Shown here: one piece after another, positions 36,864-45,677 of the stretch
Layout of the letters: each line of letters begins with the position of its first letter
Position numbering within the stretch: position 1 is the first letter of the stretch
Assembly (NCBI GenBank): GCA_030057555.1
Contig: JASGUU010000044.1
Coordinates: 124,001 to 188,000, forward strand
Source: Bacillota bacterium
GTDB lineage: Bacteria > Bacillota > Clostridia > Saccharofermentanales > Fastidiosipilaceae
Reading direction: 5' to 3'
DNA length: 64,000 nucleotides
Program-made: the position numbers and the translations under genes
Notes under the pieces: model-generated
What the model was told of the DNA's origin: nothing
The model's database searches: none
Seen by the model: the letters and a program-made list of their open reading frames with translations, nothing else

Positions 36864-39800
36864 TTATTTCACGGATATGTTAACCGCACTTGTTACCACT
36901 GTCCCGCTCGCGTCTTTGATCGCAACACAGACTTGATAGGCATCCGATGTCGTAGGTATCCAGCTGAAAGTGTTACCTGGCGCATAATCGCGCAGGATCA
37001 CCCTGGCCCCATTGGAGTGAACAACATAGAACTGATACTGATACGGCGCTGAGCCCCCTTCTCCTCTGGCTGCCAGCGCTATTGTTTCGCCTGTTGTGTA
37101 TTCCGGCTTGGTACCTGCCCGGAAGACTGCAACCTCCAACGTCTCAACCAGTGGATTAACTGTAACGGTCTTTTCCTGATTGACAGTCTGCCCGGCAGCG
37201 TCCTTAATATTTACACCTGCAAGGTACGTATCAGGAGTCCTGGGCGTCCAGTTGAAAGTGTTACTAAGCGCATAATCGCGCAGGATCACCCTGGCCCCAT
37301 TGGAGCGAATAACATAGAACTGATACTGATACGGCGCTGTGCCTCCTTCTCCTCTGGCTGCCATAGCTACTGTTTCGCCTGCCGTGTATTCCGACTTGGT
37401 ACCTGTCCGGAAGACTGCAACCTCAAGCGTCTCAACCAGTGGATTAACTGTAACAGTCTTTTCCTGATTGACAGTCTGCCCGGCAGCGTCCTTAATATTT
37501 ACACCTACCTGGTACGTATCAGGAGTCCTGGGGGTCCAGTTGTAAGTGTTACCAAGCGCATAATCGCGCAGGATCACCCTGGCCTCATTTGAGCGAATAA
37601 CATAGAACTGATACTGATACGGCGCTGTGCCCCCTTCTCCTCTGGCTGCCAGAGCTACTGTTTCGCCTGCCGTGTATTCCGACTTGGTACCTGCCCGGAA
37701 GACTGCAACCTCAAGCGTCTCAACCAGTGGCTGATTAACTGTAACGGTCTTTTCCTGATTGACAGTCTGTCCGGCGGCGTCTTCAACATTAACACCTACC
37801 TGGTACGTATCAGGAGTCCTGGGAGTCCAGTTGTAAGTGTTGCCAAGCGCATAATCGCGCAGGATTACCCTCGCCCCATTGGAGCGAACAACATAGAACT
37901 GATACTGATACGGCGCTGTGCCCCCTTCTCCTCTGGCTGCCAGCGCTATTGTTTCGCCTGCCGTGTATTCCGACTTGGTACCTGCCCGGAAGACTGCAAC
38001 CTCAAGCGTCTCAACCAGAGGCTGATTAACTGTAACGGTCTTCTCCTGATTGACAGTCTGCCCGGCGGCGTCTTCAACATTAACACCTACCTGGTACGTA
38101 TCAGGAGTCCCAGGCGTCCAGTTGTAAGTGTTACCAAGCTCATAATCGCGCAGGATCACCCTGGCCCCATTGGAGCGAACAACATAGAACTGATAGCGAT
38201 AGGGTGCCTCGCCGCCCTCAGCTCGTGCAGCCAGCGCTATTGTTTCGCCTGCCGTGTATTCCGACTTGGTACCTGCCCGGAAGACTGCAATGGAACACGG
38301 ATTGACCGGCCCCTCCAGCACGATGGTTCGCTCTTCTGTGACGACCTCACCCTCGGAATTCCTAACTCTGACGCCTACAGTGTATGTGTCTGGTGTGTAG
38401 GGTTTCCACGAGAAGCTGTTCGCCTCATCGTAGCTTCTGATGGTAAACGTGTTTCCATTGGAGCGAATGCCGTAGAACTCGTATTCAAACGCCTCACCAC
38501 CAAAAGCATCGGCCTCCAGCTCGATCGTGTCGCCCTGAACATATACAGAATTGTCTGCCGGCTGGAAATACATGATTTCCAGCGGATACGCGACCCAGAT
38601 CGCAGTAAGTACAGTATCCTCATTCACGACGAAATTTGAGTAAAGCGGATACTCTACGCCTGATGTCTCCTCCCGCCAGCCGGAAAGAATATACCCTCCT
38701 CTTGCGACGTAGTACGGATCTGGAGTCCAATAATTGAACCCAGGCGGAAGCTGATACGTCATCGGAACTTCCCCCCACCAGTACCCGCCGGCCAGATCAA
38801 TGGATACTGTGACAGGCTCTCCCCAGATTGCTGTGAAAAGCATGTCTTCATAAACATCAGTGCTTTGTCCAGGCGAATATTCTACGTTTGAAGCATCCAG
38901 CCAGCCGTAAAGGACATAGCCCTCTTTTAAAGCTCTGTCCCACCACGGCAGGGTAAATCCTTGCCCCGGCGCAACCTGTTTTGTCATGTCACCATATGTC
39001 CATTCCCCGCCGGCCAGATCATAAGATACGGTGACAGGCTCTACCCAAATCGCGGTGAAAAGTATGTCTTCATGAACTTCAATCGAATCGTAAGGCTGAT
39101 GATCTATGCCATAACTGTCTCTCCAAACGCTAAGTACATAACCCTCTTTTGCAATCGAATCCCGGAAAGGTATCGTGTATTCAGATCCTTTGGGCAAATC
39201 TATCGCTTTAGAGCCATACACCCATTCCCCGCCGGCTAGATCAAAAGATACGGTGACAGACTCTACCCAAATCGCGGTGAAAAGCATGTCTTCATGAACT
39301 TCAATCCATTGGCCAGGCGAATATTCTTCGTTTGAAGCATCCAGCCAGCCGGAAAAGAAATACCCTTCTCTTCTAACCCTGTCTTCATCTGGCAGCCAAA
39401 TCTCTGCCCCCTGCGCATGCTGACCTGTGTGATCAGAATATGTCCATTCTCCACCGGCCAGATCAAAAGATACGGTGACAGCTTCTACCCAGATCGCGGT
39501 GAAAAGCATGTCTTCATGGACGTCAATCCATTGGCCAGGCGAATATTCTTCGTTTGAAGCATCCAGCCAGCCAGAAAGGATATACCCCTCTCTTCTAACG
39601 GTGCCTTTACCTGGCAGCCAAAATTCTGCCCCCAGCGCAAGCTGCTCTGTGTAATTATAATCTGTCCATTCTCCACCTGCCAGATCAAAAGATACGGTGA
39701 CAGGTTCTACCCAGATCGCGGTGAAAAGCATGTCTTCATGAACTTCAATCCATTGGCCAGGCGAATATTCTACGTTTGAAGCATCCAGCCAACCGGAAAG

Positions 39801-41903
39801 GACATAGCCCTCTTTTGAAACTCCGTCCCTACCTGGCAGGGAGTAGTCTCCTTTTGCAATAACAGTTGTCAGGTCCTCATAGATCCATTCGCCACCGACC
39901 AGATCAAAAGATACGGTGACAGGTTCTACCCAGATCGCGGTGAAAAGCATGTCTTCATTAACTCGAATCCCTTTGCCAGGCGAATATATCTCGTTCGAAG
40001 CATCCAGCCAGCCGGAAAGGATGTACCCCTCTCTTCTAACGGCGTATTCAGATGGCAGAAGCCAATTTGCCCCCGGCGCAAACTGCTCTGTCATGTCACC
40101 ATATGTCCATTCCCCGCCGGCCAGATCAAAAGATACGGTGACAGGTTCTACCCAGATCGCGGTGAAAAGCATGTCTTCATGAACTTCAATTCTTTCGCCA
40201 GGCGAATATATCTCGTTTGAAGCATCCAGCCAGCCGGAAATGATGTACCCCTCTCTTCTAACGTCGGATTTAGATGGCAGCCAATACTCTGCTCCCGGCG
40301 CAAGCTGCTCTGACTGATCACCATAATCTGGATTCCATTCCCCGCCGGCCAGATTATAAGATATGGTGACAGGTTCTACCCAAATCGCGGTGAAAAGCAT
40401 GTCTTCATGAACTTCAATCCATTGGCCAGGCCAATACATCTCGTTAGAAGCATCCAGCCAGCCGGAAATGATGTACCCCTCTCTTCTAACCCTGGATTCA
40501 TATGGCAGCTGATACTCTTCTCCCGGCGCAACCTGCTCTGTCCAGTCACCACCTGTCCATTCTCCACCGGCCAGATCAAAAGATACGGTGACAGGTTCTA
40601 CCCAGATCGCGGTGAAAAGCATGTCTTCATGAACTTCAATCACTTGGCCAGGCGAATATATCTCGTTCGAAGCATCCAGCCAGCCGGAAAGGATATACCC
40701 CTCTCTTCTAACGTAGGATTTATATGGCAGCTGATAATATGCTCCCGGCGCAAACTGCTCTGTCTCGTCACCAAATATCCATTCCCCACCTGCCAGATCA
40801 AAAGATACGGTGACAGCTTCTACCCAGATAGCGGTGAAAAGCATGTCTTCATGAACTTCAATCGATTGGCCAGGCGAATATATCTCGTTCGAAGCATCCA
40901 GCCAGCCGGAAATGACATACCCCTCTCTTCTAACGTCGGATTTTGATGGCAGCCAAAATTCTGCCCCCAGCGCATGCTGCCCTGTGTGATCATAATATGT
41001 CCATTCTCCGCCGGCCAGATCAAAAGATACGGTGACAGGTTCTACCCAGATCGCCGTAAAAACAACATCCTCATACACGTCGACCCCTTCATAAGGCTGA
41101 TACTCTACGCCATAGCTGTCTCGCCAAGCGCGAAGTGCATAGCCCTCTTTTGAAACAGCGTACCTACCAGGCAGAAAAACGCATTGTCCGGGCAGCACAG
41201 AAATCGTCGGGTTGTAATCAGGATCCCAAACTCCTCCAGCAGTGTCATATGTAATCGTGACAGATTCTGTATTGTTAGCGGTACGTATAGCATTCTCATT
41301 CACTGCAATACTTTCGCCGGGCTGATACTCTGTTTCCGTGTTATCGGCCAAACTGTCCGGCGAATAAGCTTCTCTGTGGTCGCTTTCGGCATCCTCGAGG
41401 CAGTTTACGGAACCCTCGAAAAGCTCACCGGACGGATCTCCAGTCTCCGGGTTTAATTCGCCACCGTATCCATCAAAGCTTGGGGCTGCATCGTTCTCCG
41501 CTTGGGGCTCCGACTGACTTTCAGAAGGATATGCTGTATCAGTCGGCTCCGGCTCTGTTGGAGCAGGCTCCTCTGTCTGCTCAATCGTCTCGGTGCTTTC
41601 TAATACTGGTATGCTTTCCGTCGGTTCAAATGACGGTGTTTCCGAGCATCCGGATTCAACAGGCATGTTCTCGGCAATGCCATGAGTGCCTGCTTCGTCA
41701 ACAGACACGACATCAGAAATCGGGGATTCAATTGCTTCCTGAGAGTCTGGCTCCCCCCAAGTTTCCCCGGAAATGTCATCATTCACAGCAGGCCTTTCAA
41801 AGGCTCTCACTTCCGCACCTGCACCATGCACGGTCAAGTTGCCGACCAGTACAGCCAGTACTAGCAGACAAGCAGTTGTCTTTTTCAACATAATCCTCTT
41901 CAT
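36864..41903 (-). CDS. large secreted protein with 12 InlB-type B repeats and 6 Ig-like YYY-type repeats
   Basis: This 1,679-residue predicted exoprotein starts at an ATG with GAGGGG 6-7 bp upstream and has a signal peptide (about 1-30, hydrophobic core ACLLVLAVLVGNLTV). An acidic Ser/Thr/Pro/Glu-rich stalk (about 40-210) precedes twelve 72-75-residue repeats of the Listeria-Bacteroides/InlB B-repeat type (VTVSFDLAGGEW ... REGY.LSGWLDASN ... VHEDMLFTAIW). Six repeats of about 94 residues follow (AVFRAGTKSEYTAGET ... PYQYQFYVV ... NTYNWTP-TPDTYQVGV), resembling triple-tyrosine/Ig-like domains. The protein ends NISVK with no LPXTG, SLH or membrane anchor, so attachment is unclear. The DNA is A+T-richer than the core genome. 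Decayed copies of one transposase flank it. Adhesion is a reasonable guess only. Confidence 0.88.
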   Translation of the reverse strand: MKRIMLKKTTACLLVLAVLVGNLTVHGAGAEVRAFERPAVNDDISGETWGEPDSQEAIESPISDVVSVDEAGTHGIAENMPVESGCSETPSFEPTESIPVLESTETIEQTEEPAPTEPEPTDTAYPSESQSEPQAENDAAPSFDGYGGELNPETGDPSGELFEGSVNCLEDAESDHREAYSPDSLADNTETEYQPGESIAVNENAIRTANNTESVTITYDTAGGVWDPDYNPTISVLPGQCVFLPGRYAVSKEGYALRAWRDSYGVEYQPYEGVDVYEDVVFTAIWVEPVTVSFDLAGGEWTYYDHTGQHALGAEFWLPSKSDVRREGYVISGWLDASNEIYSPGQSIEVHEDMLFTAIWVEAVTVSFDLAGGEWIFGDETEQFAPGAYYQLPYKSYVRREGYILSGWLDASNEIYSPGQVIEVHEDMLFTAIWVEPVTVSFDLAGGEWTGGDWTEQVAPGEEYQLPYESRVRREGYIISGWLDASNEMYWPGQWIEVHEDMLFTAIWVEPVTISYNLAGGEWNPDYGDQSEQLAPGAEYWLPSKSDVRREGYIISGWLDASNEIYSPGERIEVHEDMLFTAIWVEPVTVSFDLAGGEWTYGDMTEQFAPGANWLLPSEYAVRREGYILSGWLDASNEIYSPGKGIRVNEDMLFTAIWVEPVTVSFDLVGGEWIYEDLTTVIAKGDYSLPGRDGVSKEGYVLSGWLDASNVEYSPGQWIEVHEDMLFTAIWVEPVTVSFDLAGGEWTDYNYTEQLALGAEFWLPGKGTVRREGYILSGWLDASNEEYSPGQWIDVHEDMLFTAIWVEAVTVSFDLAGGEWTYSDHTGQHAQGAEIWLPDEDRVRREGYFFSGWLDASNEEYSPGQWIEVHEDMLFTAIWVESVTVSFDLAGGEWVYGSKAIDLPKGSEYTIPFRDSIAKEGYVLSVWRDSYGIDHQPYDSIEVHEDILFTAIWVEPVTVSYDLAGGEWTYGDMTKQVAPGQGFTLPWWDRALKEGYVLYGWLDASNVEYSPGQSTDVYEDMLFTAIWGEPVTVSIDLAGGYWWGEVPMTYQLPPGFNYWTPDPYYVARGGYILSGWREETSGVEYPLYSNFVVNEDTVLTAIWVAYPLEIMYFQPADNSVYVQGDTIELEADAFGGEAFEYEFYGIRSNGNTFTIRSYDEANSFSWKPYTPDTYTVGVRVRNSEGEVVTEERTIVLEGPVNPCSIAVFRAGTKSEYTAGETIALAARAEGGEAPYRYQFYVVRSNGARVILRDYELGNTYNWTPGTPDTYQVGVNVEDAAGQTVNQEKTVTVNQPLVETLEVAVFRAGTKSEYTAGETIALAARGEGGTAPYQYQFYVVRSNGARVILRDYALGNTYNWTPRTPDTYQVGVNVEDAAGQTVNQEKTVTVNQPLVETLEVAVFRAGTKSEYTAGETVALAARGEGGTAPYQYQFYVIRSNEARVILRDYALGNTYNWTPRTPDTYQVGVNIKDAAGQTVNQEKTVTVNPLVETLEVAVFRTGTKSEYTAGETVAMAARGEGGTAPYQYQFYVIRSNGARVILRDYALSNTFNWTPRTPDTYLAGVNIKDAAGQTVNQEKTVTVNPLVETLEVAVFRAGTKPEYTTGETIALAARGEGGSAPYQYQFYVVHSNGARVILRDYAPGNTFSWIPTTSDAYQVCVAIKDASGTVVTSAVNISVK
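36867..38580 (-). repeat. six tandem ~285-bp in-frame repeats (Ig/YYY-like)
   Basis: These repeats encode the C-terminal 570 residues of the large exoprotein. Copies 2-5 are nearly identical at the DNA level (for example TTCCTGATTGACAGTCTG recurs in each), so recent duplication or gene conversion is likely. The first copy is the most diverged. Confidence 0.85.
38580..41261 (-). repeat. twelve tandem ~220-bp in-frame repeats (B-repeat)
   Basis: Each encodes one InlB-type B repeat. The stretch coding for EVHEDMLFTAIWVEPVTVSFDLAGG is almost invariant, while the central part of each unit varies, a pattern of recombination between copies combined with divergence of exposed loops. Copies 1, 10 and 12 (RDSYG or REETSG instead of LDASN) are older variants at the ends. 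Confidence 0.85.
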
Positions 41904-41947
41904 ACAGTTCCCCTCTCTGAATCCCTTCATGTCCTCATGGATGCATA

Positions 41948-41977
41948 ACTATATTTCTCTCAGTCGAGCATCTGCAA
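41948..41977 (-). promoter_or_regulatory. possible promoter of the B-repeat gene
   Basis: On the minus strand TTGCAG (41977-41972) and TATAGT (41953-41948) are 18 bp apart, about 45 bp before the start codon. Confidence 0.45.
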
Positions 41978-42249
41978 TACAAAGTCAGATTGTAGCACTC
42001 AAGTCCGCACCCTGCGGCTCCCCTCTCTGGGGAATGATGACGTGGTATGTGACTCGCGGCTGCAGATAGACATTCCTCATCAAGATCAAACCCCTCCAGA
42101 TAGCGTAGTTATCGTTCATCCGTTGCATGAGTCTGTAAATCATCAGAGCGTTGATACGAATCATTCCGAGAGTATCTATCCGGCCGTGTGGCCTGACATG
42201 ACAGATCGCTCACTCGAATGGATAGCGTTTCTCTTTAACTTGCATTCCA

Positions 42250-42400
42250 CATACTGATACTTTGAGCAACCCAGTAAGTACTGCATGTACGGGTTCTCCC
42301 GGATTATCCCCATTGTGTTCCGATCCGAAAGCCGCTGATGCTTCTTGCGATCAGGCAGCCAATTGCCAGCTTGACCCAGCGTTAGACAGCATCCAGAAGC
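42250..42400 (-). pseudogene. transposase fragment, copy B (same family as copy A)
   Basis: The minus strand encodes LSDRNTMGIIRENPYMQYLLGCSKYQY, corresponding to LSDRNTVEMIWENPYIQYFFGC of copy A; upstream DNA (TTGACCCAGCG, matching RWVKLA codons) is joined to it after an internal deletion of about 90 bp. Only this N-terminal portion remains. It shares orientation with copy A. Confidence 0.75.
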
Positions 42401-42583
42401 AGAATCCAAATCACATCCGCCGGTCTCGTACGTTAAGACAGAAACAACCCTTCCGAGCTTAGGACTGTTATCTAAAAAGATTTGCATATATCGCTCAGAC
42501 ACAAAAACAGCAGGCGGTGGCTTTCTGCAGAAAGACATGACTCAGCCGAAGATGCAATAACGATCAGACGTACAGATCGGTGC
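42401..42583. other. spacer between transposase fragment and recN
   Basis: No intact gene is seen. A hairpin-like or T-rich terminator for recN (minus strand) could not be identified. Composition changes sharply at about 42560 from the A+T-richer island to the G+C-rich recN gene. Confidence 0.35.
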
Positions 42584-44296
42584 TCAGCCGCGACAGCTTT
42601 CCTCCAGCAGGGAACGGGCGAGGGCTCCGGCCCGTAGCGGATCCGCGTCGCCGGCCAGCAGGCGGGCGAGCTCCGCCACGCGCTCCTCCTCATCCAGCTT
42701 CTCGAGGCGTGTCCTGGTCCTCCGGCCCTCGACCTGCTTCGAGATACGATAGTGATGATCCGCAAAGGCCGCCACCTGCGCCTGATGGGTCACGCACATG
42801 ACCTGCCGGCCGCGGCCGAGGCGGGCGAGCTTCTCCCCCACCAGCCGTGCCGTTTCACCGCCGACACCACTGTCGACCTCGTCAAAGATCATCAGACGCG
42901 GTTCGCTGTCATCATCGAGGACCAGACGCAGGGCCAGCATGATGCGCGCGGCCTCGCCGCCCGAGGCGATGCGGGCGAGCGGGCGGGGCTCCTCGCCGGG
43001 ATTGGCCGAGAAGAGAAATTCCACCCCGTCGGCACCGGCCGGACCGAAGCGGGCGTCCCCGGGCGACTCCGGCAGCTCCGCGAAGGCGACCAGAAAGCGG
43101 GCCTGCCGGAAACCGAGGCTGTCCAGCTCCTCCCCGATCTCGAGTTCCAGTCGGGCGGCGGCCCGGCGGCGCTCCTGATGCAGCAGCCGTGCCCGCTCGA
43201 AGCGCTCAAGGCTCAGCGTTTCCCGCTCGCGGGCGAGGGCGGCGGAGCGTTCGTCATGCTGCTCGAGCGCGGCAAGTTCGTCACGTGCCGCGGCCTCGTA
43301 GCGCTGTATCGCCGGGATGGAGTCGCCGTATTTGCGCTTCAGGCGCGTCAGGCGGTCGAGACGCTGATCGATGCGCTCGAGGAGGCGTTCATCCGCCTCG
43401 AGGTTCTCGTAGCAGGTCAAAAGCTCCGAGCCGAGTTCGGAGAGCTGCTCGAGCAGCAGATCGAGTTCGCCATAGAGGCGCGGCCAGTCGCCCCCCAGAG
43501 TCCTGAGCGAGCCGATGGAGTCGGCGGCACGACGGAGGGCCGAGAGGGCGGACCCGGCCTCGCCGTAGGCATCGCGGCCGCCCATACCCAGTGCCTGGAG
43601 GGCGGTCTCGAGTGCACTTTCGAGGCGGCGCGCCTCCAGCAGGCGGTTGCGGCGGGCCAGGAGCAGTTCCTCTTCGCCGTCGCGCAGATGGGCATTCTCG
43701 ATTTCCTCGAGCTGGAAGCGCAGCATGTCCATGCGCCGTTCGCGTTCGGCCTCCGAGCCGCCAAGGCGGCGTTCCTCGGCCATGAGGCGCAAAAGCTCCT
43801 GATGGCTCTCGCGATAGTGTTCGAGGGCGGCCGCGAGGGCCTCGCCGCCGGCGGCGTCGAGGAGGCCCAGATGGCGGCCGGCATCGAAGAGCGCCTGCTG
43901 CTCATGCTGTCCGTAGATGTCGACGAGGGCGCTGCCGACCTGCCGCAGCAGCTGCTGCGGGACCAGGCGGCCATTGATGCGGGCCCGGGAGCGACCGACA
44001 GCGGAGAGCTGACGGGAGAGCACGATCTCCTCCGTCTCCTCCCCAAGCTCCATGAGACCCGCCAGCCGCTCGCGGTCTGGCTCCGACAGCGTGAACAGGG
44101 CCTCGATCGTGGCCATGTCGGCACCGCTCCTGACCAGGCCGCGGTCGCCGGGAGCGCCGCAGGCCTGCGCGATGGCATCGACGAGCAGGGATTTCCCCGC
44201 GCCCGTCTCACCGGTCAGACAGGTCAGGCCGCTCTCCGCCTCGAAGGTCAGGTCCTCGATCAGGGCGAAGTCATGGATTTCGACGAGGCGCAGCAC
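42584..44296 (-). CDS. recN: DNA repair ATPase RecN
   Basis: RecN is an SMC-like protein acting in double-strand break repair. The 570-residue protein has Walker A GETGAGKS (29-36), a long coiled-coil middle (about 150-370) with the IDIYGQHEQQALFD segment (near 127), the ABC signature LARIASGGEAARIMLAL (near 440) and Walker B LMIFDEVDSGVGG (near 470). It starts with GTG 12 bp after argR. In Bacillus spoIVB and spo0A follow recN; here the accessory island follows. Confidence 0.95.
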   Translation of the reverse strand: MLRLVEIHDFALIEDLTFEAESGLTCLTGETGAGKSLLVDAIAQACGAPGDRGLVRSGADMATIEALFTLSEPDRERLAGLMELGEETEEIVLSRQLSAVGRSRARINGRLVPQQLLRQVGSALVDIYGQHEQQALFDAGRHLGLLDAAGGEALAAALEHYRESHQELLRLMAEERRLGGSEAERERRMDMLRFQLEEIENAHLRDGEEELLLARRNRLLEARRLESALETALQALGMGGRDAYGEAGSALSALRRAADSIGSLRTLGGDWPRLYGELDLLLEQLSELGSELLTCYENLEADERLLERIDQRLDRLTRLKRKYGDSIPAIQRYEAAARDELAALEQHDERSAALARERETLSLERFERARLLHQERRRAAARLELEIGEELDSLGFRQARFLVAFAELPESPGDARFGPAGADGVEFLFSANPGEEPRPLARIASGGEAARIMLALRLVLDDDSEPRLMIFDEVDSGVGGETARLVGEKLARLGRGRQVMCVTHQAQVAAFADHHYRISKQVEGRRTRTRLEKLDEEERVAELARLLAGDADPLRAGALARSLLEESCRG

Positions 44297-44308
44297 GGAG
44301 CCTGATAC

Positions 44309-44791
44309 TCAGTGGCGGCCGATCAGGGGTTCGAGACGCTCGACGAGGCGGCGGGCGACCGCCTCCGAGGCCGTGGCCAGGAAGATGGTATCATCGCCGG
44401 CGATGCAGCCCAGAACCTCAGGCACCTGCATGGCGTCGATGGCCGAGGCGGCGGCCTGGGCCATGCCGGACAGGGTACGGACGACGACCAGAGAGGCGGC
44501 CTGGCGCACGCCGGTCGCGGCCTGGGTGAAAACCCGGATCAGACGCTCCTGGCTTTTTCCCTGCTCGCCGAGCATCGAGACATACTTCTGACGTCCGCCG
44601 GCGATGTTGACCTTGACGATCTTCAGCTCCTTGATGTCGCGTGAGACAGTCGACTGGGTGGCGTCGACACCCGCGGCTCTGAGCGCGGCCGTCAGCTCCG
44701 TCTGAGTTGCGATGTTCCCGTGCAGAATGATGTCCAGTATGGTGTTATGCCTGCGGATCTTCTCCGGCTGGCGGCGACGAATCTCGCTCAT
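44309..44791 (-). CDS. argR: arginine repressor
   Basis: This 160-residue ArgR/AhrC-type regulator represses arginine synthesis genes with arginine as corepressor. It has an N-terminal winged helix containing ATQSTVSRDIKELKIVKV (about 43-60) and a C-terminal hexamerisation and ligand domain with GCIAGDDTIFLA (near 127). It probably controls argGH at 6.2 kb. The start overlaps the end of nadK by 47 bp. It sits in its conserved place before recN. Confidence 0.95.
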   Translation of the reverse strand: MSEIRRRQPEKIRRHNTILDIILHGNIATQTELTAALRAAGVDATQSTVSRDIKELKIVKVNIAGGRQKYVSMLGEQGKSQERLIRVFTQAATGVRQAASLVVVRTLSGMAQAAASAIDAMQVPEVLGCIAGDDTIFLATASEAVARRLVERLEPLIGRH

Positions 44792-45677
44792 ATTGGAATC
44801 CCTTTCCTTCCTCTATTTCGACCGGCGGCTCCGCCCTGCCGCGCAGTTTCTGCGGCAGGTCACGGAAGAAGGCGGAGGCGCCGAGGCGCAGCAGCTGTAG
44901 ACGGGTCGCCGCCCGGCGGACATGGATGCGGTCGCCGAATCTGATATGCATGTGCTGGCGGCCATCGACGGAGAGCAGCGCATCGTACGGGTACGGTCCC
45001 AGTGTCAAGCATACGACAGAATCAGGTGTCAGAACATAGCTGCGGTTATGCAGCGAGTGCGGCGCGACGGGTGTCAGCTGCAGCAGTTCCAGCGTCGGAT
45101 CGACAATCGGACCGCCGGCTGCCATCGCATAGCCGGTCGAGCCCGTTGGCGTTGACACCATCAGACCATCGCAGGTTACCCGCTCGATCGTGCGCCCGTT
45201 GATGCTGAGGTCGATGGGGACGATGCGGAGATTCGAGGCTCTGGTCAGCAGGACCTCGTTGAGGGCGAAACCGCGGCCCTTCTCCTGACCGCTGCCGTCC
45301 TCAATCAGGGTCTCGAGCATCATGCGCGGCTCGATCTGGCAGCGCCCCTCCGCCAGAGCCGCGACGGCCGTCTCCAGCGCAGCCGGGTCGACCTCTGCGA
45401 GAAAACCGAGAGAGCCGAGATTGACACCGAGAACCGGCACCTCGTGCGGCCAGGCCAGATGAACGGCGTTCAAAAAGGTGCCGTCACCGCCCAGGGAGAT
45501 GACGAGGTCGAGATCGCAGATCCGCCGGCGCAGCTCGTCGGATGCATCGCGCTGCAGGCGCAGGGTCGCGCAGCCCTGTGCCTGCAGGAGCCGCGTCAGT
45601 TCTGCGGCCGTTCGGGCGCCCGGATCCTTATAGGGATCCGAGAGCAGGCCCACCCGCCTGATCGCCGCGGCGCCCAT
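44745..45677 (-). CDS. nadK: NAD kinase
   Basis: The enzyme phosphorylates NAD to NADP. The 310-residue protein carries the GGDGT motif (ISLGGDGTFLNA, near 57), the NE/D segment LNEVLLTRAS and the glycine-rich TPTGSTGYAMAAGGPIV (near 175). Its ATG overlaps the dxs stop as TAATG. The C-terminal 30 residues, rich in Pro/Glu/Asp, extend beyond typical homologues and overlap argR. Confidence 0.95.
   Translation of the reverse strand: MGAAAIRRVGLLSDPYKDPGARTAAELTRLLQAQGCATLRLQRDASDELRRRICDLDLVISLGGDGTFLNAVHLAWPHEVPVLGVNLGSLGFLAEVDPAALETAVAALAEGRCQIEPRMMLETLIEDGSGQEKGRGFALNEVLLTRASNLRIVPIDLSINGRTIERVTCDGLMVSTPTGSTGYAMAAGGPIVDPTLELLQLTPVAPHSLHNRSYVLTPDSVVCLTLGPYPYDALLSVDGRQHMHIRFGDRIHVRRAATRLQLLRLGASAFFRDLPQKLRGRAEPPVEIEEGKGFQYERDSSPPAGEDPQA

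Noticed and set aside
42752-44305. 517-codon plus-strand open frame opposite recN
   Set aside because: Shadow of recN, whose Walker and signature motifs are intact.
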